Source: Spinacia oleracea (lineage: Eukaryota; Streptophyta; Magnoliopsida; Caryophyllales; Amaranthaceae). From it: a stretch of DNA of 64,000 nucleotides. A program made the position numbers and the translations under genes. Position 1 is the stretch's first letter. Every line of letters starts with the position of its first letter. The notes beneath the pieces were generated by a model. That model was not told the origin of the DNA. It made no database searches and saw only the letters and a program-made list of their open reading frames with translations. Positions 32,312-44,339 of the stretch are shown one piece after another. The stretch covers positions 44,630,027 to 44,694,026 of the forward strand of contig NC_079491.1 of the NCBI RefSeq assembly GCF_020520425.1. The letters run 5' to 3'.

Positions 32312-34448
32312 CTACCTGCTCTTTTCTAACAGTCTCGAGTTGACACGTTGCATATATTGAAGCATCAATGCCCTTGTCTTTCCATCAGGTACAAGGCCAG
32401 TGTCTCGCATTTTCATGTATATCCTCTTGGCTGAATCAATCCTCCCTCTAAGACACATTCCATGAATTGCAGCATTATAAAGAGACACATTAGGAGATGC
32501 CTTCTGCCAAAGAAAACAACATGGATTTTAGTCAAACAACAAAAATTAAAAGGAAGCAAAAACTTACATAAAACAAGATGAGAGAGATTTAATAGGTCAA
32601 GGTTCCGACGCATTTAACATGAACCACCTCTAAAGATTGTTTACGTAGTTCAGTTGAAAGAAACAACGTGTTTAACAGTTAACTCGGTTGGGTTTTGCAT
32701 GATATTTAAGATTCTTTATTAAATTACATGAAAATATTAAAGATGCAGAATCTTAAGCAAAAGGAAACAGTCTTGAAAACCATGCCAAAGATATAACAAA
32801 GGCTTTGAACTGAAAATATGAATGTGTAGCCAACTTCAGAAAATTTTGAACTTACATCCAGAATGTCCTCCACCTCATCCCACAGATCCCCCCAAATGCA
32901 GCTTCTGATTAGTGACAGACGAGTGAAGGTGTCTGGGGCACACAGCACACTCTTCTGATGAACCATGTGCTCATAAACTTGTAACGCAATTTTTGGCTTT
33001 CTAGCAACCTCACAAGCACCAATAACTATATTGTACGATGAAGTGGAAACCAATATTCCGGAATTTTCCATTTTCCAAAGAAACCGGAGAGCTTTATCCC
33101 AAAATCCAAGCCTCTGGCAACACATTAAAGCAGTGTTGTATAACTGTAAATTTGGTTCAAAACTCAAATCCTTTTGTATGCTAGCAAAGAACCGAAGAGC
33201 ATTTGCATATTGGTTGGCTCTATAGAAAGCAGCAAGCATGGCATTCCATGTGTAGGAATCAGGTGTATGACCCAAGGATTTTATATGCTTATAAACGTTG
33301 AACGCTTCTGTTAGCTTACCAGCTTTCCCTAGTGAGTTTATCAAGGAATTACAAGCAATTAAATTTGGCTTCAATCCACACTTGAACATACTTTGGAAAA
33401 CACTGAAAGCTAAATCCCACTTGTCCTCTTTTGAGTAAGCACCTATGATGGCATGCATTACATCACAACAAGGTTTTAATCCATTCCGAAGCATTTCAGC
33501 ATAGGCTTCCATAGCCATCTCATACTGACCACAGCGAACAAAGGTGCAAACAAGTATACGATAAGTAACTGCAGTCCCAATATCCCCATTTTCCTTGCTA
33601 GTTTTCCATATCCTTTCCATTTGAACCCATTTATTCTCCTTGCCACAAATAGAAATCATAGTATTATAAACAATTGAATCAAAACATATGTTCATCTGAT
33701 TATCATACTCCCATTCTTTAAACATTTGCAAGGCTTTATCAGTACCATGACAATTTGCAACTGCTTTCAAAACTAAGCTACAAGAATGCCCCGAAATTAT
33801 ATTGTCACGCCTCATGACTGCAAACACTCTCAGCATATCATCAAACATATAAGTCCTCGAAAAACAAGCTAATAGAGAATTACACGCATGTATTTCAGGA
33901 AGTAGTCCAGCAAACTCCATCGACCTAAACAATTGCAAAGCACCCTTTCGTTTATTGGTCCGGCAAAGAACCAAAATCCGTTTAGACAATTCCCCTTTAT
34001 CCCTTTCCTCTAGGTAATACAATTTCATTTCGTCCCCTTCCGAACCCAATGGATTACCATCAGAACTCCTACAATCCACATTTCGACAAGACTGCGTTTG
34101 CCCTTTGCCTTCATCCTCACTAAATTCAATCCCTCCTTGTTGAGAAACCAACCCGTGTTCAATACTAGCAACCATAACCTCAAAATTGACGGATTTTCGC
34201 CGTTTCACGAACCCATTAAGCAAACTAGTATCACACAAACTTGCTCCTATCTCCTTAAAATTAGCCTTACTATATGCAATTCTACTATTAATTTCATGCA
34301 ATTTACTCCGCTTTTTAAAATTACAACTACTTGAATTCATAAATACACAACATTCAACTCTATTATCCTGGTTCTGTATACATGAACGACAAGATAACCC
34401 ATTCAAGACTACAAATTTTCCGGCAAAATTCGATATAATATCGGCCAT
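32312..34448 (-). CDS. P-type pentatricopeptide repeat protein, 2 exons
   Basis: Exon 1 runs 34448-32856 and exon 2 runs 32503-32312, phase 0, 594 codons. PPR proteins bind organelle RNA, one nucleotide per repeat, and support processing, editing or translation. About ten 35-residue repeats run from roughly residue 165 to the end, for example ILVLCRTNKRKGALQLF, NSLINSLGKAGKLTEAFNVY and YNAAIHGMCLRGRIDSAKRI. No E or DYW domain is seen, so it is P-class. The N-terminal ~70 residues are acid-poor and Ser/Asn-rich, fitting a plastid or mitochondrial targeting peptide. An in-frame ATG 42 bp upstream (34490) is possible; I chose 34448 because MADIISNFAGK is a better presequence start. A conserved-looking acceptor at about 31371 may mark an extra 3' exon. 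The exact Arabidopsis orthologue was not identified. Confidence 0.85.
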
Positions 34449-34781
34449 GATACTATTTTGCAACAGAAAAACAAAGGCAAATTGAAACACTAACCTTCAG
34501 TGATTACCCGTAAATACCATGAATACAAAAAAGAGAAAATCAAACTGATTTTTGGTTATATACTTATATTCACACGATTGCGAGGAACGGAGAGATAGAT
34601 AGAGCAGGAGATGATGGATGTGTCGTTAATAATGAATTGGAACGGTCAAATCGGGTGCGTATGCGCTGGTCGGGTTTGTACCGCATCATTTTTGGTCCGG
34701 TTTGTGGCGGGGTCGTTTTTAGTCGGGTCGAAACAAGTCAATTTGGCAGTCTGGATAGATCTACGTTGGGTCGTGTCAAAT

Positions 34782-34783
<2 letters not shown>

Positions 34784-34816
<33 letters not shown>

Positions 34817-36278
34817 TGACAGCTACAACAAACACACCAACTAAACGCTAAATCCCTTTCTCTCTTGCTGGGCAAGATTATGGGCTTTAGCCACAGAATC
34901 CCTACTTACCTTAATACAAACATAGTAATCTAATTTCCTTGCTTCCTGTTTTATTTGCTGGATGATGGTGAGAATGTTTGCAGCGACTGTTGTTTCGTCT
35001 TTCAGGGCAACAACTGCTTCCTTGCAATCTGTCTTCACCACAACATTCTTCGAAATATTGGCAGCCATCTTTGTTCCCTCCAATATGGCGTAGCATTCAG
35101 CTTGAAGGGAGTCATGAGCAAAAATCTTTTTTGACCCTGAACAAGAAGTTGATTGATTACAGTCTTCCGCCCATCCTATGGCCGCTTCCCATTCTTTTTG
35201 CTTGACTTTTTTCTTTCGTTTCCAAGCTGCATCAACCACAATAGAGAAGTAATCCGTGGTAGTACAGGCACCTGCTCTCCAAATTGAGATTTGTAGGTGC
35301 GTATTTTTGCCGTTCGTAGGGGTCTTCGCGGCCTGCCTGGCCTTCACCTCCTTCGTTTGCTTCCAGCGAAGGGCATGTGACTGTGCAAGCTCAAGAATTC
35401 TTTCCGGGTTCGCACTCATGCCTCTAAAGATAATTTCATTGCGGTGTAGCCAAATCCCCCACAAAGTGGAGATCAGTTGAACTACTCTTTCCTCATTCTT
35501 CCCATCTTGGTTGTAGAAGTAGTGTAGAAAATTGACCAGCCATTCTTGTATAGGCACCGAAGCTTGGGAGTCCGAGTTGATACCCAATTGACTTGACCTC
35601 CAAACCATTCGTGCTAGAGGGCAAAGCCTGAAGATATGTGCCTCCGTTTCCGGCGCTTGGTTGCAGAAAGGGCATGCTACATCAGTGGTGACACCTCTTT
35701 TTTGAAGGTTTATCTTTGTAGGGAGGATACGGTGGATGATTTTCCAGCAGAAATGTTTCCATTTTGGGAAAATATTGAGTTTCCATAAGGCTTTCCAGAA
35801 CTTCTCATTATCATAGGAGGACGTCAAAACACCCCTATTTTGGTACCAATAGCCGGATTTGAAAGAGTACTTCCCACTTCGTGTTCCTCCCCATCTTAGT
35901 AAATCAGGTTCATCATCATCCGGAATATGAGTAGCTAGAATCTTCTTCGCGACATGTTGATCAAAGTTCCTCCATATAAGGGAAGCATTCCACCGCCTTT
36001 GGCTTGTCATAAGGTCAGCCACAAGAAGAAGAGGCGGTTGCTCGGGCATAATAGAGCTCTTAGGGACTACCTTATCTTGACCAACCCACGTATCTAGAGC
36101 AATGCGGGTTTGTTGGCCACTGTGAATTTGGAAAATAACACCCTCCTTGAGGGTAGTAGAAGCCTTGATTAAGCTTCTTGCAGCCCACGAACACAACTTA
36201 GGGGGCTCCCCTGAGTATCCAAGTGAGATAGGGTCCTTCCCATATTGGCGAATGAAGTTGTTCAAACTCGTCCGCGGC
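34784..36278 (-). mobile_element. 5'-truncated LINE with poly(A) tail
   Basis: The plus-strand T32 run at 34784-34815 is a minus-strand A32 tail, 25 bp after the stop codon of the ORF. The homology to plant L1-type LINEs covers only the region after the RT core, so the 5' end is lost, as is typical of target-primed insertion. No target duplication could be matched. The 5' side abuts a 96-bp tandem duplication (36279-36470). Confidence 0.8.
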
Positions 36279-36382
36279 GTAATCAACCTTCTGGTATGTT
36301 TTTGAAGTGATTTCAGTGGTTTTTTTGAGCGATTTGATTTGCATGTTGTTTTGCTAAAATTAGGTTTTGTTTTCGTAATCAA
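34841..36382 (-). CDS. LINE C-terminal ORF: zinc-binding RT tail plus RNase H, fused to flank
   Basis: 513-aa uninterrupted frame. Residues about 1-35 derive from the duplicated flanking sequence, not the LINE. The zf-RVT domain is near 190-265 (ALWKLNIFPKWKHFCWKIIH, then CPFCNQAPETEAHIFRLCP). An RNase H (RVT_3-like) domain occupies about 370-510, with acidic residues in VVDAAW, LQAECYAI and VKTDCKEAV and the closing SVAKAHNLAQQ. The endonuclease and polymerase core are absent. The initiating ATG lies in the 96-bp duplication, so a translated product is doubtful. The open frame more likely reflects recent insertion than selection. Confidence 0.7.
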   Translation of the reverse strand: MITKTKPNFSKTTCKSNRSKKPLKSLQKHTRRLITPRTSLNNFIRQYGKDPISLGYSGEPPKLCSWAARSLIKASTTLKEGVIFQIHSGQQTRIALDTWVGQDKVVPKSSIMPEQPPLLLVADLMTSQRRWNASLIWRNFDQHVAKKILATHIPDDDEPDLLRWGGTRSGKYSFKSGYWYQNRGVLTSSYDNEKFWKALWKLNIFPKWKHFCWKIIHRILPTKINLQKRGVTTDVACPFCNQAPETEAHIFRLCPLARMVWRSSQLGINSDSQASVPIQEWLVNFLHYFYNQDGKNEERVVQLISTLWGIWLHRNEIIFRGMSANPERILELAQSHALRWKQTKEVKARQAAKTPTNGKNTHLQISIWRAGACTTTDYFSIVVDAAWKRKKKVKQKEWEAAIGWAEDCNQSTSCSGSKKIFAHDSLQAECYAILEGTKMAANISKNVVVKTDCKEAVVALKDETTVAANILTIIQQIKQEARKLDYYVCIKVSRDSVAKAHNLAQQERKGFSV

Positions 36383-36470
36383 CCTTCTGGTATGTTTTTG
36401 AAGTGATTTCAGTGGTTTATTTTTTGAGCGATTTGATTTTCATGTTGTTTTGTTGAAATTAGGGTTTGTG
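36279..36470. repeat. 96-bp direct tandem duplication
   Basis: Two copies (36279-36374 and 36375-36470) start GTAATCAACCTTCTGGTATG and differ at a few positions. Each contains CTTCTG|GTATGT, a good plant splice donor. The duplication sits exactly at the LINE border and may be the truncated end of the first exon of the downstream Ulp1-like gene. Confidence 0.8.
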
Positions 36471-36493
36471 TTTAATATAGTTAGTATATGAAT

Positions 36494-37070
36494 GATATAG
36501 TTACCTTTATTTTATTTTTTGAAGTGTTTTTATAGTTACCTTAATGTTCGTTGTGGTTATTTTAGTAGTAGTTTTTACATTAATTATATTTTTAACAACA
36601 GTTACTATTATTTTAAAATAGTAACTATGTGTTTAAAATAGTTACTATGTGTTTAAAGTTGTTACTATGTGTTTACAATAGTTACTATGTCTAAAATAGT
36701 TACTTTGTTATAAATAGTTACTATGTCTAATTAACAGTTACTATGTCTAAGAAATAGTTACTATGTACTCAATGATTTAAACAGTTACTATATATCTACA
36801 ATAGTTACTATATGTTATAAATAGTTACTATGTCTAATAAATAGTTACTTCGTTACAAATAGTTACTATGTCTAATAAACAGTTACTATGTCTAATAAAT
36901 AGTTACTATGTGTTATAAATAGTTACTCTATGATTTCAAAGGTTACTATATGTTTGTAATAGTTACTATATCATTCAAATGGTTACTATATTCTATTATG
37001 GTTGCTATATGATTTTAATTGTTACTATATGATTGTAAGGTTACTATATAGTAATATTTTGTCTTATAAT
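36494..37070 (+). repeat. 20-bp tandem repeat array, first visible intron of the Ulp1-like gene
   Basis: Degenerate array with a 20-bp period. Typical units are GTTACTATGTGTTTAAAATA and GTTACTATGTCTAATAAATA. It ends shortly before the acceptor at 37084. Confidence 0.88.
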
Positions 37071-37319
37071 TGTTTTGTTTTCAGTTGCTAAGGATTATGT
37101 GGGCATAAAAAAGAACAAAAAGGTTGACAAGCGCAAAACAAAAGATATTGAGCTTCAACCTGAAATCGAACCAATTGAAGAACCAGAATCTAATCAACTA
37201 GCTTTACAAAATTCTGCTTTGGTTGACGTTGCACATCCTGAATCTTATCAACTTCATTCTCAAGTTCTGAAAGAAGTTGGTGCTGATGGCTTGCCAATTG
37301 TGTAAGTGTTAATTTAATT

Positions 37320-37555
37320 TATATATAGTTACTATATGTTTTAAGTAGTTACTATATCTTTGTAATAAGTACATACTATCTTTATTTTGTAAACAGTTAC
37401 TATATGTTCTAAATAGTTACTATATGTTTTTAAATAGTTACTGTATGTTTAAACATGTACTATATGTTCTAAATAGTAACTATATGTTTTAAATAGTTAC
37501 TATATGTTTTAAACATTTACTATTATGATTCCAAAGGTTACTATATGTTGTTACT
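37320..37555 (+). repeat. 20-bp array, left of the CACTA insertion
   Basis: Units such as GTTACTATATGTTTTAAATA. The last bases GTTACT are the left half of a unit cut by the CACTA element. The array resumes at 58836. Confidence 0.88.
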
Positions 37556-37574
37556 CTACTACAAATCCCGCCTT

Positions 37575-38035
37575 TTGAAGACGCTTTTTGGACCGTTTTT
37601 CGACGCTAAATAGCGTCGATAAATTAGCCCTCGACGCTTTAAGGAAGCGTCGAGAATATTCTCGACGCTTTATGGCGTCGTGCACGGGGACGCTTTTTGG
37701 CGTCCACTTTCATCCTTCAGCGTCGACAACCTCGACGCTTTTCGCCGTCCACAAGATTTTCCCGCTTTGCCCCACCCTTTTCCTAATCATTGTCCTCGAC
37801 GCTTTTTGGCGTCCATAATTTCATCAGCCTAGACGCTTATATGCGTCCACAGGTCTTTTCCTAATCAATGTCCTAGACGCTTTTTGTCGTCCATGTTTTC
37901 TTCAGCCTATCTTTTCTTAATCAATGTCCTCGACGCTTTTTCGCGTCATGTTTTCTTCAGCTTAGACGCCACAAGATTTTTTCCTGTTTTAACATTTTCC
38001 TATTTAATGTCCTCGACACCTACAGGCGTCCAGAA
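37575..38035. repeat. Left subterminal GACGCTTT repeats of the CACTA element
   Basis: About a dozen CGACGCTTTTTGGCGTCC-like motifs occur in direct and inverted orientation within 460 bp. In En/Spm such subterminal repeats are the binding sites of the TNPA protein; the role here is inferred. The matching right-end motifs include the 18-bp palindrome CGACGCTTTAAAGCGTCG. Confidence 0.85.
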
Positions 38036-38153
38036 ATTTATTTTGGCGGGATATTTAATTCAAAATGAGCACGATAATACGACCCCAAAAAAACGTCCAA
38101 ATTATTTGTATGATTAACCTTTTTTTTCCACGTACCTATATATTAATTCCTAT

Positions 38154-38186
<33 letters not shown>

Positions 38187-40405
38187 CATTATTCATCACG
38201 TACAATTATAAATTTAAAATTAAAGTGCAACGTAACACAACATCGATCAATTAATTAACCTGAATTGTGAATACTTGGCCTTCGATTAACAATAAAATTA
38301 ACTTATAATTCATAGTACGTACACGTATGTTACTAACCAGAATCCAAACATAAACGCATATATATCACTAATCGAAATCCTAACCAAATAGTCCAAAACA
38401 ACATGATATCATAAATCAAACCAGCTAGGCCAAGAAAAACTAAAACTTAGAAAAACTAACTAGCTAAGATGTACTACGTACATATATATACTATATGTAG
38501 ATGATCGATGGTAGTAGCTCATATGAAGCTCAAGTGTCTTGGCCTTCATTTTGCTTTTGCACATTATCACGTTGGACGACCTTCAAAGAAAAATACAAAA
38601 TGTAATAAGTACATAATAAGTCGGAAACTTGAACTACGAAGGAAATTAAATACAACATTCAATTCTAGTTTGTTCTATATCATTCACAGAATGTCTATTA
38701 TAAATGAGCAAAAGCATAGCAGAGCCAAGAACATGTCAAAGACCCAGGGGTATAAATACTACAGCTGAACACACACACAGCAGAACACACACACAACATG
38801 CAGGGAGTGATCATGTCAATGACCAGGTGTATAAAACACACATTTTGTAACTGATGATGATACATCATGTTCATACTATCTTTTCTAGCATCATGCATAT
38901 ATATTATCTTTCACTTTTCTGATATTTGGTTGTCTACTAACTTCAGGAACCCGTGAAGCGCGTTGTTTCATTTCAAGATGTTGGAAGAACCCTTGGAGGC
39001 AACAATTCTGCAGTATCTGAGCAAACTGTTCCTGCTCAGATGTTATCATAGTTGCATCAGTTCTACAGTTCTGAGCAAACAGATCTGATGTTATCATACT
39101 GCAGAACTGGTATGATCGCACCCATAAGTCCATAACCCTCAACAAACAGATCCCAATTAAGCTAAACAAGTAAAATGGGGAATTTTACAGTCAGACGGCT
39201 GATATTATTAAGCTAAACAAGTTGTACTTGATCCAACAGGTTCGAACAATGTGCAGCAATTAAGAAACCTAGTCTGATATCATATGAAAGAGTTTAGGGC
39301 AGCAATTAAGAAACCTAGGCTAAATTCAGGAAGCGGCATCATGTGCACAATTTAAACATCAAGATGTTGGATTCTGAGATTTCTGTTTTTCTTTTGTCAT
39401 GATGACGGTGATATGCTAATGAATTTCTCATGCTAGTCAGTAAGCTGAGTTGATTTTAAAAAACTTATAGAAAGCAAGAAATAAAACTCATAAACGAAAT
39501 TGAGCATTCAAATTAGCAGATTATGAACAACTGCCTAATATTCCCATGTGACCTAAGCAATGGTCCAAACCAACTATCACATTTTTAATTGGAAGTTTGG
39601 CATGAACAGTTGGTTTGACATTTCATTCAAGTCAACTGTCAATCAAAATGATGGTGGAATTGTGCAGTTAATACTACTTGACAAAATAACAACACACATA
39701 AACAAATATCGAATGAGTATTTGGTTTCTATTAATTAGGCTATTAACATATTTGAGTGTGAGCTATATACTATGAATCTATATGAGAATTGACAGGTATT
39801 CTGAAAACGGGTGCAAAATATATTGTTTCCCCTCATACGTTACAAATAGTCCTTCTTGGAATCTTGGTACCATCTAATCAACCACCACAAACATGAAAAT
39901 CAAATGAGTATATAGTTACACCCAAGAGAGGAGCATTGATGTAGAAATTAATATCCAGATTCACATTCCACAAGGAGCATTGATGTAGAAATTAATATCC
40001 AGATTTACACATGATTTTCACATGGTTCATTCAATTTTCTACAACTACAATCACACTAGGGTTGAGTTGCTGTAGATATTTTATCTCTTGAATTGGGTAA
40101 TTTGAATAGATATTTTATAATGTGAAAGTCTAGAGCTGGTATTTGTCTACAGTCTAAAGCGCACTTCTTTTAGAATGCTAAAGCGCACTTCATATACTAC
40201 CTTTTCAGTTCCCTGCATTAACTATCAATAAAACTTGGTTTTCAAGCTTTGTTCTGATCAGTTTTAGACAAATCAGTTCTGATCAGTTTCAAGCATCTGT
40301 TTTTGTTTTCAGCTATGTTTATCTGTTTTTGTTTTCAGCTGTGTTTATCTGTTTTGAACACACACACAGCAGAACACACACACAACAGGGAACATGATCA
40401 TGACA
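38036..40405. other. CACTA non-coding region with small duplications
   Basis: It contains an (AT)n microsatellite (38157-38185). A ~48-bp tandem duplication (GGAGCATTGATGTAGAAATT) lies at about 39934-40013. GAACACACACACAGCAG repeats at 38767 and 40357, and GTTTTTGTTTTCAGCT repeats near 40300-40340. No gene recognised; transposase 3' UTR may extend into its right part. Confidence 0.5.
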
Positions 40406-40407
40406 AC

Positions 40408-43400
40408 CTAGAAACAACCTGGATTGTTATGGCTTATACAGATATCAAGTACAGAAGGTAGATGCAGACAAGATGCTCCAAGACAATTCAGATATTCGAA
40501 GTAACCAAATGCAAAAAGAGTTAAATGAGATGAAATTAGAATAATTACCCTTTTGTGTGCCATTCCCAAGACTTCTTGTGCACAATCAAGAGCTTTTGTT
40601 GAAGCAGTTCCTGTACGAACTTGACCTACTAGTTGAGCAAATTGTCCAATAAGAGTTTTAAGCAGCCAATTATTCTCTTTCACTTGCTCTTGCAGCTTTC
40701 CATTTTCCTTCTCAAGTGTTTCGTTTTTCTTGTTGATAGCTGACACTTCTTCTTTTACATTTTCCATCACCACGGTCCTATGTCGAACTTTTCCATACCC
40801 ATTCTTCCTTAGCACACCCTGCACTCCATAAACGTCGCTCGTTCGAACTCCAAGTCCGTAACCAACTGGACGTTCTGGTACCTTTCCACCATGCATAGTG
40901 TCCTCAAAGGCAATATTCTCGAGTTCTTGTTGAGACTTAGAAGGGTCTACATTCTTCAGCGATTCAACCATGGCCTTTGCATCATCCTGCACAAAAAAAA
41001 TAGGATAACAATGCAAGATTAATTTCAGAAACTGTTTTGGACACATTTAGTGTAGTGTGGACTGCAAGTATTTAAATCAAATAGCTTAATAATATGGACT
41101 CATACAACAAAATCTTCAGTGAGTGTGTTTGGAAGAAAGGTCCCGTCCTTGCCCGTATGAGTCTTTATCCAAAGGGCTAATAAGCTCATTTTTACTCCAT
41201 GCTCGTCTTCCTATACATGAGTAGCAATGTAAGAAGTATTAAAGAAAATCTAGAAAGATGACACCATCATGAAATAAATAAAAGAATTAATGATTTGTAC
41301 ATAATCAGCTTGTTGGTTCGCATAGCTATTAGAACCAGATCTATGAAATTGAGTTTGGGAGGCTCGTGCTTCTTTTCCACAGTCTGACAATTTCTGCACT
41401 CACATTCAAAGAGATTTATTAAGAAAACAATAAACAAAGATTAATCAAACTTCAATTAAAAACATGGTACTTACTTGCCCTTCATCTGAATACCAAAATC
41501 TAACCAACTTTATCCACTCCTTACTGCTAATTCCATGTTGCGGAACTGCTTCTGTGGTCATCTCTGTTTCTGTTTTCTCCTCTGGTTTGTAGTAATCTTT
41601 CTTGAGAGAGTATTTATACTGCTTCCAGCTTTTATTGGCACGCTTGAGAATTTGTGTGACGTATATTGGACCATCAGGAATAACAAAGCGATCCTGCAAA
41701 AAATGATTTGCCACAATCAGCATAGGAATCAAGTCAGACTGCTGGTTTTCAATCATATTTCAGATTTCCAACCATATTTCAGGTGCTACTGATTTCCAAT
41801 AATACTTGGTATTTACTTTTTGTGGGTGAATGATGCATTTCAACATTGAATAATCTGATGATTTATTGACGTTTATAGGTCTAATTAAGTAAAACGAAAC
41901 AGATGCATTTCATGGGAGTATCAATACAGTTTATGTGATGGACCGTACAGGCCGTACCACCAAGCCACCTACTCACATAGTCTATCACAGAAGAAACAAG
42001 AGGGGACAACATATAACAGCAGACCTGCAGAACAACAGCCATAACAAAGGGCAGCAAGAGGCACAGGAAATAGAGGAAGAAAGAAGAGAGCAGTAGTTAA
42101 GGAGTTTGCAGTACAATTAAGAGACTTGTAACCTAAAGTTACTAACTTGGAGAATAGTGGCCTCAAGCTACTGATTTATGTATGAACCTTTATCAATTAA
42201 ATCAATCAAGCTCTCTTTCCTAGTTGCTGTGTCCTTTTCATTCTGTTTCTGCAGGTGGTTCTTGCAAGTTTATTTCAGTTTATAGGTCTCTTTTAAGTAA
42301 ATTGAAGCAGATGATTTCCTAAGATTATACTTACATCTATCTCTTGTAACAATTTAGATTTTAGAGCCGCATCGACCTTTTTCCAGTTCTTGTATCCAAC
42401 TGGACAGTATGCCTCCATCTTTGCAAGGCTCCCAATGAATCTGACCAAGATCTGTCCACCTTTCCTAAGCGGTTGACACAAGTCATTGAATTCAACAAAG
42501 TACTTGATGCCATTGTTACTCCAGACATCGATTGTCTGAATAGGACCACTGGCCACTCCATAATTACCCTTAGCATCTGCATAAAAAGAGTTCAGACATC
42601 TTTAAACAGCCCACGATTAAAGCAATCATATAAATTGATGATAGTCTATGTATTCAATGATAATCTCTGCTTGCATTTAACGCGAGAGGTATAATCAGTT
42701 TGCTTGTTTGCTATCTGACAAGTAAACTGTCGTCTTATTTAAGTTAGCATATAAGATACACTTGAAGAACGGTTGCAATGTTTTGATACCTAATACTAAA
42801 CTTAGTTTTCTGTAATTTTATTTCTTCTTATTCACCAACAGGTCGTTTTTCTGAAATCGGTTGAGCTTAAAACAAAAATCAGGAAATCAGGAAATCAGGA
42901 AATCATTTAATATGGACTATTATTAACTTCTAAAAACATTACGATTATCATGAGATGCTTTTATTAAACTTTAAGATATAAGGACAAGGGAAACTATATC
43001 TAATGGTTAAAAATTGAACTTACCGATGGTCATAACCTCTTCCTTGTCATCAAAATCTACATTATCACGCCATTCTGGATATTGCCGTAAGGACTTCGAT
43101 TTTTTTGAGTTCCCTTTTGGTTCTTGAACACCTTCTGCAGGGTATTTCGGTGGTTTTGAAGGTGGGATACTAGGTTGAATATTAGGTGTGTTCTGACCGG
43201 AGGAAGGAGAAGGGTATTTCGGTGGTTTTGAAGGTGGGATACTAGATTGAATATTAGGTGTGTTCTGACCGGAGGAAGGAGAAGGGTATTTCATTGGTTT
43301 TGAAGGAGGGATACTAGGTTGAATTGAAATCTTGGAAGTAATCTTAGGTGGAATTTTATTTCCAGTTGATGCCTCGAGTGAATTTGATGTTGATCCAGTA

Positions 43401-43666
43401 GGTGGTGTTTTCCATATAGCTTGCTGTGCACTTTTAGCAGTACTCGGACATGGAGGTGCAACCATCGATGCAGTGGTACCTGGTGGAGAGAATGGTCCAA
43501 ATCTAACAGACTTAGGAACCTCAGATGGTTGTGATTGAGTAGCATGCTTTTTGGTTGGCTGTGATGCATCTTCACTCAAAGATGAGGTACGTGATGGTAG
43601 CGAATTTGATGCTAATCCAGTAGCATCTGTTTCAATTTTGACTCTAACCCTCTTGCGATAAGTCAT
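40408..43666 (-). CDS. TNPA-like CACTA protein (Transposase_24 family)
   Basis: Visible exons on the minus strand: 43666-43024, 42576-42335, 41693-41475, about 41394-41303, about 41213-41107, and about 40987-40548 with the end uncertain. Exon 1 (from MTYRKRVRVKIE) is Ser/Pro-rich, with tandem PSIPPSKPPKYPSPSSGQN repeats. Exons 2-5 carry the Ptta/En/Spm family (PF03004) hallmarks: FVEFNDLCQPLRKGGQILVR, SWKQYKYSLKKDYYK, ISSKEWIKLVRFW, and a GTFLPNTLTEDF-type segment. Exon 6 has a coiled coil (NKKNETLEKENGKLQEQVKE). In En/Spm this protein binds subterminal repeats. No stop interrupts the visible exons. Some splice borders are by eye, and the last exon was not settled. Confidence 0.8.
43105..43320 (-). 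repeat. In-frame tandem repeats in TNPA-like exon 1
   Basis: Three units of about 63 bp encode PSIPPSKPxKYPSPSSGQN-like peptides. Units 2 and 3 are almost identical at DNA level, pointing to recent in-frame expansion. Confidence 0.85.
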
Positions 43667-43868
43667 CCTTACTATGTAGCAACTGCAAGACAAGTCACAA
43701 AAAAACAGAATATTAGCAAGCAAGGCAACTGAACTAATGAAAACAACTGAAATGGACAAATGAACAACTGAACTAATGGAAACAACTAAAATGAACAAAT
43801 CAGAACAACGGAAATAATGAAAACAAATTATATGGAAGTGAGCCTTTGAGTGACCAGCTGTTCAGAAT

Positions 43869-43996
43869 AGATTAGCAACAAAGGACAGACTACTGAAGTG
43901 GAATTTGAGTATTGTTGGCAACTGTGGCTTATGTCAGTTGGCCGATGAAACTCTTTCCCACCTGTTCTTCTCATGCCAGTTCTCACAGGAAGTTTA
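43869..43996 (+). pseudogene. LINE zinc-binding (zf-RVT) fragment inside the CACTA
   Basis: The plus strand encodes RLATKDRLLKWNLSIVGNCG then LCQLADETLSHLFFSCQFSQ, with the C-x2-C...H-x4-C pattern of the plant LINE zf-RVT domain, followed by a stop where Trp is usual. Only about 43 residues remain. It lies just upstream of the TNPA-like start, on the opposite strand. Confidence 0.7.
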
Positions 43997-44129
43997 GAGT
44001 CTGGTTTTGCAGTGTTTGGGTGTTAGTAGAAGCATTTGGTAGAAGTGCAAAGAGCTGTGAAGAAAAGTAGAAGAAGCAGGAGTGCAGACTGTAGATACAA
44101 CATTGCATTTCTAGAAACAATCTATAGTA

Positions 44130-44222
44130 TGACTCTATATTGATTTGAAGGAGTATTTTGTAAGTAATCAAATTATATTGCATTATATTGATTTGAAGGA
44201 GTATTTTGTAAGTAATCAAATT
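44130..44222. repeat. ~43-bp direct tandem duplication in CACTA
   Basis: Two near-perfect copies starting TATATTGATTTGAAGGAGTA lie head to tail. Confidence 0.85.
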
Positions 44223-44339
44223 ATCAATTGCATTATCTGGATGATGAAACCGGCAAAGAGAAAGGAGAGGTATTTTTCTAATATGGTTGCTGCAGGTATA
44301 GGAGCTCAGAAGAGAATATGTATATAGCTAGCATGATTG

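Noticed and set aside
34841-36382. Domesticated RNase H host gene
   Set aside because: The A32 tail right after the stop, the truncated domain set and the start codon inside a flanking duplication favour a recent LINE insertion.
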